NCBI GenBank assembly: GCA_029879945.1
Contig: JAOUPJ010000105.1
Location: 1 to 11,058 of the forward strand
Direction: 5' to 3'
Source of the DNA: Gammaproteobacteria bacterium
Lineage (GTDB): Bacteria; Pseudomonadota; Gammaproteobacteria; S012-40
Length of the DNA: 11,058 nucleotides
Within the stretch, counting starts at the first letter, position 1. The number at the start of each line of letters is the position of its first letter. The position numbers were made by a program, and so were the translations under genes. Of the stretch, positions 1 to 6,977 are shown piece after piece. The notes under the pieces are model-generated. The model did no database searches. It saw nothing but the letters and a program-made list of their open reading frames with translations, and had not been told where the DNA came from.

Positions 1-3000
1 GTAATGGCGCCGAAGCGCTATGGGTAGTTAGGGGAAACATAATGTATGAATTTTGGTATGGTCGAAACCCCATCCGCTATAAACTGCTAAACGGAGTCGG
101 AACCGATGAGTATTTTTTCCATAATGTACAAAAAAGGGCCTATTTCGTCGCAGTTGCAGAAGATGCCTTCATGGGAAATCGGAATGATCCAGCTAGTGGC
201 CGTTCCGTCTTTAAAGTCATTGTTGCCGAGGATGGTACGGGCACGACTCTGGATTTAAGAGGAGCCCTCGACCCCAGCACGTGGGACAAAGAATTTCATT
301 TATGGGCCGCCTATAAAAAAATACTTAAGACCCAGTACGATGCCAGACACTATCTGGTTTCTCACGGAATGAGTGAGGCACCTGTTAAGGTTTGGAAACA
401 CGATACCGCATCAGAATATAGCTTTCCTGCCAGGGGTTATGATCAGAGCGTATATAGTGATTGGGGTAATATGTCGGTAACTGCGGATGGAAGTCGGTAT
501 ATAATATTCAAAGATAATAGGCTCCAAGTCTTAGGTGAAAACACAAGGCCCACTGGGATATATGGAGAAACTGAAGATATACTAGTCCTTTTAGGGGAGT
601 GCGATCCTTTCGAGGGATCAGGCGCGACATCCAGGAGAGCGGTCACTCACCCAACTGACAGCAGGCTGGTTCTTGTGGGTGACGGAAGATCGGAATACTC
701 CTATGACTATTTTCGACAGGGTTCATCTTATGTGCCATACGGAACACACGAAGCCAGAGTTATTGATATATCCAACATCCAGTCTGGAGTATGCCCGGTT
801 CACAACGCCCATCAGTTTGTTCACCCAGTTCTCGACACGTTCCTCGGCACACACATAGCAGGGTTTTCGCCGGACGGAACAAAGGTACTCACCTGGGGAA
901 ATACCTATATTCCGATTACCCTGGGTCCAACCTTCGCAAGCTACGAACTTAGATTAAACTTCTGGGTCTGGGATATTTCAAGTAACACCTTAGTGCATAG
1001 TGCTCAAATACCACTGCGTCCAAATGAACCTGGACTGAAAACACAAGAGGGTTCCGTTTTAGCATTAGATTCTACGTCAACTAAAGTTCTGGGTGAAAAT
1101 TACAAGGGTGCCAATTGGGTCTACGACATGGAAACGGGAGGAACTCTGTACTTACAAGGCGCCACACGAACAAATAATCGTGCTATGTACAACACCTTTT
1201 TCCATCCTCAAGGGTTCAATCAAGTTATTCAGACCATGGACGCCGATTCAGGAACAATCGATGGGGTGAGCGTAACATTTCCCCCTAGACTCTATCGTTG
1301 GAATCTGGATGCCTGGGATTCGACCCAAGCTATCACCGAGTGGTATGTGCATACCGCCATACCCAGGCAACTACTACAAACCGAAGATCGTGAATATGTG
1401 TCAGGCCAAGGGGATGGGAAGATTTCTTACGCATTCTTGAGTGGCGATAAGAACCAAATTGCCCTAACCTCAGCACAGGGCAGAAATCCCACTGGGCAAT
1501 TCGAGTTTTATTCTTTTCGTCCAACAGGCGAGATTATCAGCAGGCCGAAGCGCTTCTACACCCAATTTGTGGGGGTGCACGCAAGCGCGTCAGGTATTGA
1601 TTACCAGCCAGTACAAAATCCAGTTAATAATAAAGTTTTCTTCATCTATCCATCTGGTTTAAACGGTACCCTCGAAACCATATTGCTTAATTTGGAAGCC
1701 GATCCCGATCTTGATTCAGGTTTTACCTATGTACACGACGGCAGAGTTAACACTGTAACATTCTCTAAAGATGACAACTATATTCTTTCTGGGGGATCAG
1801 ATGGTAAGGCGGCAATTTGGACAGCCATCCAAGGTGACTTGGTTATCACGCTGGAAGGACATAGCGACGAAGTCACACGTGCGGTATTCACCCACGATGG
1901 TAAAGGGGTAGCAACATCAAGCCTGGATGGTACCGCCCTACTGTGGGATACCGATATAAACTCCACCGGCTGGGGCACGGTCCGACAAACACTGACCGGC
2001 CATACCGGGCCCATAAATCTCATTGACTATGACAATAATTTTAACCGACATCGCTATGCAACAGCCGGGGATGATGGTTCGATACATATTTATGAGGAAA
2101 CAGGCTCTACTACTGTCTTTTCTAATTTGTTCATGGACGCCGGAATACCTCAGCCCGTTTCCTATGTCGATTTTTCACATGACGGGCGCTACCTGGTGGC
2201 GGGCGGAAAAACTGCTACCAACAATATTGTTGTTATCGATACCGATCCAGACGTGCTCTACAATGGGCAGGCCTACAACCTATTGGGCAGCCTAACGATT
2301 CATCAAAACTTTGTGAATAGTGTGATGTTTTTCCCTGGAGACAACACACGAATCTTTTCAGCGGGAGAAGACACCACTTCACGCGTCAATACACTCAGCT
2401 ACACGCCAAACGGAACCAATCCTCCTCTTGTTTCTGCTACCCAGAGAGTTCAAATAGATACATTTTCTACCCGTGCCTATGTTACCAATCAATGGCATGG
2501 CCTGATTGTGGGCAGACTCTGTGTTAACTCCGGTAGTTGCTACGACGCACCGCAAATTACCCATTGGGATCTAAACGAAGGTGCTACTGAAGGTCTACAG
2601 TTTTCAGCAAGTACCGCACCTATCGGTCCGAGGCGATATATAGACAATACGGGACAAATGCAGAACAGGGGAATTCTGTACTGGGCCGAGGCCAACTCGG
2701 ATGGTACCCGGGTGGTAGGTGCCCACCAGGGTAGTAATCAATTTGATCCAAGATGGGTGGAGTTCGATGAATGGTTTAATGAACCTGATCCGGAACGGCC
2801 CGGTTTACCACTACGGCCCGATGAAGGTGAAGAAGTCAACTACTACTATACGGAATCAGCAACATCCTCTTCAGCAAATGCCGACCAGGCATGCTATATC
2901 TGGGATATCGCAGCACGCACCTGCGCGACCAGTTGTTTGGCAGTTGGCGGTTGTGACGGTTACACAGTGAAATCTCAATGGCAATACACCCAAGATGGAA

Positions 3001-3122
3001 CAGCCCCTCCCACTGGTAGTTTCATGCGACTCCTGGTTGAAATGGGGAGACTGGAGCAAGATACCTACCCCGACACCTGGGGCTATAATTTAGACTCTTT
3101 TGTAGCTGAACCTCTTTTATAA
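1..3122 (+). CDS. WD40/beta-propeller repeat protein, probably 5'-partial
   Basis: This is a very large protein (1026 residues counted from the ATG at 42) made largely of degenerate WD40-type propeller blades. The clearest blades lie at residues about 565-593, 607-636 and 654-684, each with a His near the start, a turn such as SKDD or THDGKG, an SGGSDG/SSLDG/AGDDGS loop and a closing IW, LWD or IY. Weaker blades are visible near 272-320, 705-732 and 753-787. The frame has no stop between base 3 and the ATG, and the extra residues (NGAEALWVVRGN) look like a propeller strand, so the real start probably lies left of the window. An AGGGG seven bases before the ATG at 42 keeps that start possible. 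Eight cysteines (187, 251, 827, 833, 951, 961, 965, 971), four of them in a C-terminal cluster, suggest disulfides and export, but no signal peptide follows the ATG at 42. No catalytic domain is recognised; a scaffold or binding role is inferred from the fold only. Confidence 0.8.
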   Translation, partial: NGAEALWVVRGNIMYEFWYGRNPIRYKLLNGVGTDEYFFHNVQKRAYFVAVAEDAFMGNRNDPASGRSVFKVIVAEDGTGTTLDLRGALDPSTWDKEFHLWAAYKKILKTQYDARHYLVSHGMSEAPVKVWKHDTASEYSFPARGYDQSVYSDWGNMSVTADGSRYIIFKDNRLQVLGENTRPTGIYGETEDILVLLGECDPFEGSGATSRRAVTHPTDSRLVLVGDGRSEYSYDYFRQGSSYVPYGTHEARVIDISNIQSGVCPVHNAHQFVHPVLDTFLGTHIAGFSPDGTKVLTWGNTYIPITLGPTFASYELRLNFWVWDISSNTLVHSAQIPLRPNEPGLKTQEGSVLALDSTSTKVLGENYKGANWVYDMETGGTLYLQGATRTNNRAMYNTFFHPQGFNQVIQTMDADSGTIDGVSVTFPPRLYRWNLDAWDSTQAITEWYVHTAIPRQLLQTEDREYVSGQGDGKISYAFLSGDKNQIALTSAQGRNPTGQFEFYSFRPTGEIISRPKRFYTQFVGVHASASGIDYQPVQNPVNNKVFFIYPSGLNGTLETILLNLEADPDLDSGFTYVHDGRVNTVTFSKDDNYILSGGSDGKAAIWTAIQGDLVITLEGHSDEVTRAVFTHDGKGVATSSLDGTALLWDTDINSTGWGTVRQTLTGHTGPINLIDYDNNFNRHRYATAGDDGSIHIYEETGSTTVFSNLFMDAGIPQPVSYVDFSHDGRYLVAGGKTATNNIVVIDTDPDVLYNGQAYNLLGSLTIHQNFVNSVMFFPGDNTRIFSAGEDTTSRVNTLSYTPNGTNPPLVSATQRVQIDTFSTRAYVTNQWHGLIVGRLCVNSGSCYDAPQITHWDLNEGATEGLQFSASTAPIGPRRYIDNTGQMQNRGILYWAEANSDGTRVVGAHQGSNQFDPRWVEFDEWFNEPDPERPGLPLRPDEGEEVNYYYTESATSSSANADQACYIWDIAARTCATSCLAVGGCDGYTVKSQWQYTQDGTAPPTGSFMRLLVEMGRLEQDTYPDTWGYNLDSFVAEPLL

Positions 3123-3350
3123 CACGCTGACATTTTTGAGTATCTGTGCTTTCTCAAAATAGTAGTTACCGTTCAATATAGCGAGACTTGGCCAAGGACG
3201 ACGGATTCGGTTCTCGGGCTTTCTACCCAGCGAAAAGCAACTTTCACTGTCGCTTAAGGGCTTCCACTACACATAGATATTGGAAAATAGTTAGCAATTC
3301 CGTTTTAAACAAATGCCCCTTTTTTCCGCGTTTTTTCCCCACCCATTAAA
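3123..3350. other. Convergent intergenic gap
   Basis: This gap separates the 3' ends of the WD40 gene and the synthase-glutaredoxin gene. It holds only weak inverted repeats: TTTTGAG/CTCAAAA at 3134-3140 and 3153-3159, and AAGCAAC/GTCGCTT at 3235-3241 and 3249-3255. Neither is GC-rich nor followed by a clear T-run, so no terminator is called. No gene or RNA was recognised. Confidence 0.4.
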
Positions 3351-4850
3351 CTATCGTGGATGCAACCAAGACGGCAGCAGATCATACGGATTGTCTTTTA
3401 CGGATTCGTCAAACGGTATCTTATTCTCTTTTAACAACTTCGCGAAAGAACCCTCATTGATTTGATCGAACAAATCGGTACAACCGCCGAGAAACTTCCC
3501 TGCTACATAGATCTGGGGAATAGTGCTCCAGTTATTTTGATGCTCCAGGGCATCGAATATTTTACCGCCTCGATTACCTTCTTTGTAGGCAACAGAATCA
3601 ATATCGATTGAGCGATAGGCCACACCGAACTTTTTGAAAATTTTACGAACCGACCAACAGAACTCACACCACTCTAGAGCGAACATGACTACAGGATTGT
3701 CTTTGTCATTGGTTGCTTCTTGAATCTCCTTCACCGCTGTCTCGTCAATTTCTTTCTTACCCTGTATGACACTCAATTCCTCTGCAGCGGGCGCTTCGTC
3801 GACCATGTCAAAGCGATAGCCCTCAGTGGACATGGATAGTTCCATCTCCTCGGCATTCATTTCCGCACTGATGTCTTCAAATAGTGGCGTTGAAAGATAA
3901 CGCTCACCTGTGTCGGGTAACATGCACAGGATGTTCGACCCTTCGGGTGCCTGCTCAGCAATCTGAAGCGCACCGGCAAATGTGGCGCCCGCTGATATGC
4001 CGACAAAAATTCCTTCTTTAGACGCTAGGTCCTTGGCACATTGTAAGGCTCGATTACCATTGATAGGTAAAAAACCATCGATGTTTTCTGATGCAGTGAC
4101 CTGCTCAACCAAGGTGGGGATAAAGTCCGGGGACCAGCCCTGCATCAAGTGGGGTCTGAAGCTTGGATGACTTTCACTGTGTTTGCCACTGGCATCGCGG
4201 GCTTGTGGTATTCCGCTGGCAAGTATCGAAGAATTATCCGGTTCGCAGACCATGACTTTCGTGTTTGGGCTTTTTTCCCTTAACACACGAGAGACGCCAT
4301 TAAGTGTTCCTCCCGTTCCAAAACCCGAGACCCAATAGTGCAAATCTATATCTGAAAAGGATTCCAAAATCTCTACAGCGGTAGTCCTAGCGTGGATGTC
4401 TGCGTTGGACGGATTATCAAATTGTCGTGGCCGCCACCACCCATATTTTTCTGCCAGCTCATCGGCCTTGGCCACCATCCCTGATCCCATTTTATCTGCA
4501 GGTGTAAGAACAACCTTAGCGCCCAAAAACCGAATGAGTTTTCGGCGTTCCACACTAAAATTTTCTGCCATTGTAATAACAAGTGGGTATCCTTTCTGCG
4601 CGCAAACCATGGCCAGCCCTATACCGGTGTTTCCACTGGTGGCCTCTACAATAGTTTGACCCGGTTTCAGCTCTCCTCTACGCTCAGCGTCTTCAATCAC
4701 GCCTAGGGCAAGTCTATCTTTCACCGAGCCCATGGGATTAAACGACTCTACCTTCGCATAAATATTGACATGCTTAGGACCAAGATTGTTTATTCTAACC
4801 ACTGGGGTGTTACCAACGGTCTCGAGTATACTGTCATATCTTTTTTTCAT
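3351..4850 (-). CDS. Cysteine synthase-like PLP enzyme fused to C-terminal glutaredoxin
   Basis: Residues 1 to about 325 are a fold-type II PLP enzyme of the O-acetylserine sulfhydrylase (CysK/CysM) family, which forms cysteine from an activated serine and a sulfur nucleophile. Visible features are the N-terminal VGNTP, the PLP lysine K44 in NPMGSVKDR, the substrate loop TSGNTG (71-76), the phosphate-binding GTGGT (178-182), QGWSPDFIP (237-245) resembling CysK, and GISAGA with S286. A linker (about 325-380) leads to a glutaredoxin domain with a dithiol CEFC site (395-398), the cis-Pro loop TIP (443-445) and GGCTD (455-459). Ordinary CysK/CysM proteins are roughly 300-320 residues, so the extra 170 or so are an intact second domain, not readthrough. 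The start is well set by AGGAG seven bases before the ATG. It lies 32 bases after the decarboxylase stop and is surely co-transcribed with it. Both active sites look complete. The sulfur donor (sulfide, thiosulfate or sulfite) cannot be told from sequence, so no CysK or CysM symbol is given. Confidence 0.92.
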   Translation of the reverse strand: MKKRYDSILETVGNTPVVRINNLGPKHVNIYAKVESFNPMGSVKDRLALGVIEDAERRGELKPGQTIVEATSGNTGIGLAMVCAQKGYPLVITMAENFSVERRKLIRFLGAKVVLTPADKMGSGMVAKADELAEKYGWWRPRQFDNPSNADIHARTTAVEILESFSDIDLHYWVSGFGTGGTLNGVSRVLREKSPNTKVMVCEPDNSSILASGIPQARDASGKHSESHPSFRPHLMQGWSPDFIPTLVEQVTASENIDGFLPINGNRALQCAKDLASKEGIFVGISAGATFAGALQIAEQAPEGSNILCMLPDTGERYLSTPLFEDISAEMNAEEMELSMSTEGYRFDMVDEAPAAEELSVIQGKKEIDETAVKEIQEATNDKDNPVVMFALEWCEFCWSVRKIFKKFGVAYRSIDIDSVAYKEGNRGGKIFDALEHQNNWSTIPQIYVAGKFLGGCTDLFDQINEGSFAKLLKENKIPFDESVKDNPYDLLPSWLHPR

Positions 4851-4882
4851 TTTTCCGCTCCTGATTGATTCGCGTTATCTTT

Positions 4883-6337
4883 CTATTTCTGATTCTCTTC
4901 GACGAGTTCTTTACCCACTTTCAATACTTCATCCACCAGCGCTTGGGCATGCTGCCAAGTGGTACGAGCACCTATAAAGCAAGGCCGAATTGCCAATTTT
5001 CCTGCCACCATCGCGGTGCTGGGAATGTTTGTACCGTTATGCACAAGGCGTCGGTGTATATCTCTATTCAACTGATTTAGATCTGTGCATCGCTCATCCA
5101 CATAGCGAAAGCAACAAATCGAGAGCGTTGGTTCTTGAACGAGTTCCAGATTGGGGTGGGCGCACGCCGCCTCGGCGACCATTCTGGCCATGCTATTGTG
5201 ACGACAGATGCGTTCTTTTAGCCCATTCTTCCCTATCTCTCTGATTATGGCCCAAACCACAGTTCCTCGCGCCGGTGCTGAGAGTTCAACTCCAAAGTCA
5301 AAATAGGGAATGCCCAGCTCATCCATAGAGTGCTGGGCCTGAGTATGAGTCAGCGAACCTTCTAAATAATCGGATACTTCTTGAGTAAAGGCTCTATGAA
5401 GAATACTACGATCTCGAACATAGGTAGCGCCAATACCGACAGGGGCCCCCAACCATTTGTGAGGATCAACAATGATAGAATCCGCCATGTCCAAACCCTT
5501 GTATAAATCCCGCACCCGCGAATCCAAGATTCCCGGAAGACCATAGGCACCATCGATGTGAAACCAGATACCCTGATCCTTTGCAACGGAGCCAAGCTCA
5601 GCAAGCTTATCGATCGCCCCTGTACTTGTTGTACCGGCATTGCCTACCACTGCCACGGGAACAATACCGGTACTCTTATCTGCTTCAATCTGCTTGTGCA
5701 GCACCTCGGGTAACATGCGGCCCATCGAATCGCTCGCCACTATCTGTACGGACCGCCTACCCAACCCCAGCACGGCGGCCGCCCTTTGAATCGTATGATG
5801 CGTGGCGTCGGTGGCGTAAATACGTGTCGCTTTTACAATCCCATCTCGAGATGGATCGAGACCGATTTGCTCAAAGGCCCACTGTCTGGCAGCACCGATT
5901 GCAACAATATTTGCGACTGAGCCACCACTGCTATACACACCCTTCATATTAGATGGCAACTCAAACATGTGTGCCATCCAATCCAGAGAGAGCTCCTCGA
6001 GATAATTGAATGCAGTTAACCCTATGCGCTGCGGTGATGCCACTGATGCCGTCAGCGTCGCCAACACGCTGGAAGTGGTGGCACCAGTCGTTATGTAAGA
6101 GGTGCATCCGGCACGTGGAATTTGGGAGCCATTGGGAATGAGTATTTCTGCAATCTCTTTTTTCAACTCGTCTATACCAATGCCCTTTTCCGGTAAAGGC
6201 CGGTCAAGCGCAGAACGCCATATTGAAGCTTTTTCTAGCGCATCTGCGTGTTCAAAACGCTGATACTTCTCCAATTCCAATCCTATCTCGTGGAGCAGGG
6301 AGGGAAGCCTACCGCATTCTGCTTGTTCTTCTTTCAT
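4883..6337 (-). CDS. PLP-dependent group II amino acid decarboxylase
   Basis: This 484-residue protein belongs to the aromatic-L-amino-acid/glutamate/cysteine-sulfinate decarboxylase family, which removes the alpha-carboxylate of an amino acid to give an amine and CO2. The Schiff-base lysine is K294 in VDPHKW. The aspartate that contacts the pyridine nitrogen is D262 in HIDGAYG. Also seen are GNAGTTSTGAID (232-243), the ring-stacking His at 180/181, SSGGSVAN (136-143) and the C-terminal RPCFIGARTT (451-460). Length is normal for the family. There is no signal peptide, so it is cytosolic. It is the upstream partner of the synthase-glutaredoxin gene, and a sulfur amino acid (cysteine, cysteine sulfinate or cysteate) is therefore a reasonable substrate by context; aromatic amino acids or glutamate remain possible from sequence alone. 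The ribosome binding site is weak (AAGAGAG about nine bases before the ATG). A hairpin separates it from the preceding DsrE gene. Confidence 0.9.
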   Translation of the reverse strand: MKEEQAECGRLPSLLHEIGLELEKYQRFEHADALEKASIWRSALDRPLPEKGIGIDELKKEIAEILIPNGSQIPRAGCTSYITTGATTSSVLATLTASVASPQRIGLTAFNYLEELSLDWMAHMFELPSNMKGVYSSGGSVANIVAIGAARQWAFEQIGLDPSRDGIVKATRIYATDATHHTIQRAAAVLGLGRRSVQIVASDSMGRMLPEVLHKQIEADKSTGIVPVAVVGNAGTTSTGAIDKLAELGSVAKDQGIWFHIDGAYGLPGILDSRVRDLYKGLDMADSIIVDPHKWLGAPVGIGATYVRDRSILHRAFTQEVSDYLEGSLTHTQAQHSMDELGIPYFDFGVELSAPARGTVVWAIIREIGKNGLKERICRHNSMARMVAEAACAHPNLELVQEPTLSICCFRYVDERCTDLNQLNRDIHRRLVHNGTNIPSTAMVAGKLAIRPCFIGARTTWQHAQALVDEVLKVGKELVEENQK

Positions 6338-6374
6338 TGCACGAATCTCTCTTAAGATCTTTTACAACTAAAAT

Positions 6375-6402
6375 GGGAGCGGAAAGCTTTTTCTCCGCTC
6401 CC
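6375..6402 (-). terminator. Hairpin between the DsrE and decarboxylase genes; terminator or attenuator
   Basis: A perfect 9-base-pair GC-rich stem, GGGAGCGGA paired with TCCGCTCCC around a 10-base loop, begins 13 bases beyond the DsrE stop codon. On the minus strand it is followed by ATTTTAG, a short and interrupted T-run. It is placed as a terminator for the DsrE gene should be, but the weak T-tract makes it likely to be leaky or to protect the mRNA 3' end. The decarboxylase gene may be expressed by readthrough or from its own promoter in the 37 bases that remain. Confidence 0.65.
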
Positions 6403-6415
6403 GATTGATTTTCCA

Positions 6416-6784
6416 CTACGCCAGCACCTGGGCACCACTGGCCAGAAACGCCATGGATCGGGGTGCGCCCGCAATTTCCACTCCCTGGCGCACATCGTTT
6501 TCCGTAATCCCTTTTGCTTTGGCGCATGCAGGGCACAACCAGATCTTTCCCCCGTTTTCGACAAAGGCGTCGATGAGGCCTGGAAGCGACTCATACCCAT
6601 CAGCGACTAGACCATCGGCCCCGCCTTTGACGACGATATCGGCTGCATCACTGGTGACAAACATCGCTGTTTCAGCCGTTTTTGAGGCCGTAACAGCCAA
6701 AATAAAAGACACGGTAGCACGTTCCAAATCGTTTTTTCCGTTGCTACAATTTACCAAGAATTTCTGCGCTGTTGTATTAGACAT
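6416..6784 (-). CDS. DsrE-family small sulfur-relay-like protein
   Basis: This 122-residue cytosolic protein resembles the DsrE/DsrF-like (TusD-related, 'predicted peroxiredoxin') family. It has an N-terminal beta strand (KFLVNCSNG), a helix and strand with an alternating hydrophobic pattern (ATVSFILAVTA then ETAMFVTSD), a GG-rich turn, and the characteristic late motif IWLCPACAKAKGI with C84 and C87. Family members bind or relay sulfane sulfur on a conserved cysteine, or have unassigned function; C84 is the likely active cysteine by position. The start is supported by AAGGAG six bases upstream of the ATG. The gene sits at the head of the minus-strand sulfur block, separated from the decarboxylase by a hairpin, and diverges from the winged-helix regulator. 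Partner proteins such as DsrF, DsrH or TusE are not present here, so a specific sulfur-relay role is inference. Confidence 0.85.
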   Translation of the reverse strand: MSNTTAQKFLVNCSNGKNDLERATVSFILAVTASKTAETAMFVTSDAADIVVKGGADGLVADGYESLPGLIDAFVENGGKIWLCPACAKAKGITENDVRQGVEIAGAPRSMAFLASGAQVLA

Positions 6785-6806
6785 TGGTTTCTCCTTTGTT
6801 AGTCTA

Positions 6807-6819
6807 TTGTTTCAAACAA
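6807..6819. promoter_or_regulatory. Palindrome upstream of the DsrE gene
   Basis: TTGTTT-C-AAACAA is a perfect 6+6 inverted repeat about 22 bases upstream of the DsrE start, in the divergent region between that gene and the regulator at 6978. The position suits an operator, but no known regulator site was recognised and no clear -35/-10 pair was found around it. Confidence 0.3.
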
Positions 6820-6960
6820 AACACTCTCGCTTCGTGTTGATAACAGTATCGCCCGGTAGAGCCTAAACTGCTTGGAGAGGCTGTGGTTTAAATCTGGAGA
6901 ATATGTGGAGAAAGTCTGACACCGAAAACTTTACTTAAAATCTGGCTATCACTCTGAAAT

Positions 6961-6970
6961 TGCTATAGCA
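6961..6970. promoter_or_regulatory. Palindrome just upstream of the regulator start
   Basis: TGCTATAGCA is a perfect 10-base palindrome ending seven bases before the ATG at 6978. It contains TATAGC, which could serve as a -10 element and would place transcription initiation at or very near the ATG. No Shine-Dalgarno sequence is seen before this ATG. It could be an autoregulatory operator, a leaderless promoter, or chance. Confidence 0.3.
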
Positions 6971-6977
6971 TTTTCCC

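Noticed and set aside
3134..3159. Inverted repeat TTTTGAG/CTCAAAA after the WD40 stop as a terminator
   Set aside because: The stem is AT-rich, the 12-base loop is large and no T-run follows.
3235..3255. Hairpin AAGCAAC/GTCGCTT as a terminator for the synthase-glutaredoxin gene
   Set aside because: It needs a G-T pair, lies about 95 bases past the stop and has only a short T tail.
5581..5952. 123-codon plus-strand frame inside the decarboxylase gene
   Set aside because: It lies entirely antisense to a well-supported enzyme and its translation resembles no known protein.
6405..6866. 153-codon plus-strand frame across the DsrE gene
   Set aside because: It is antisense to the DsrE-family protein, which has a strong ribosome site and a family motif, and it has no recognisable domain of its own.
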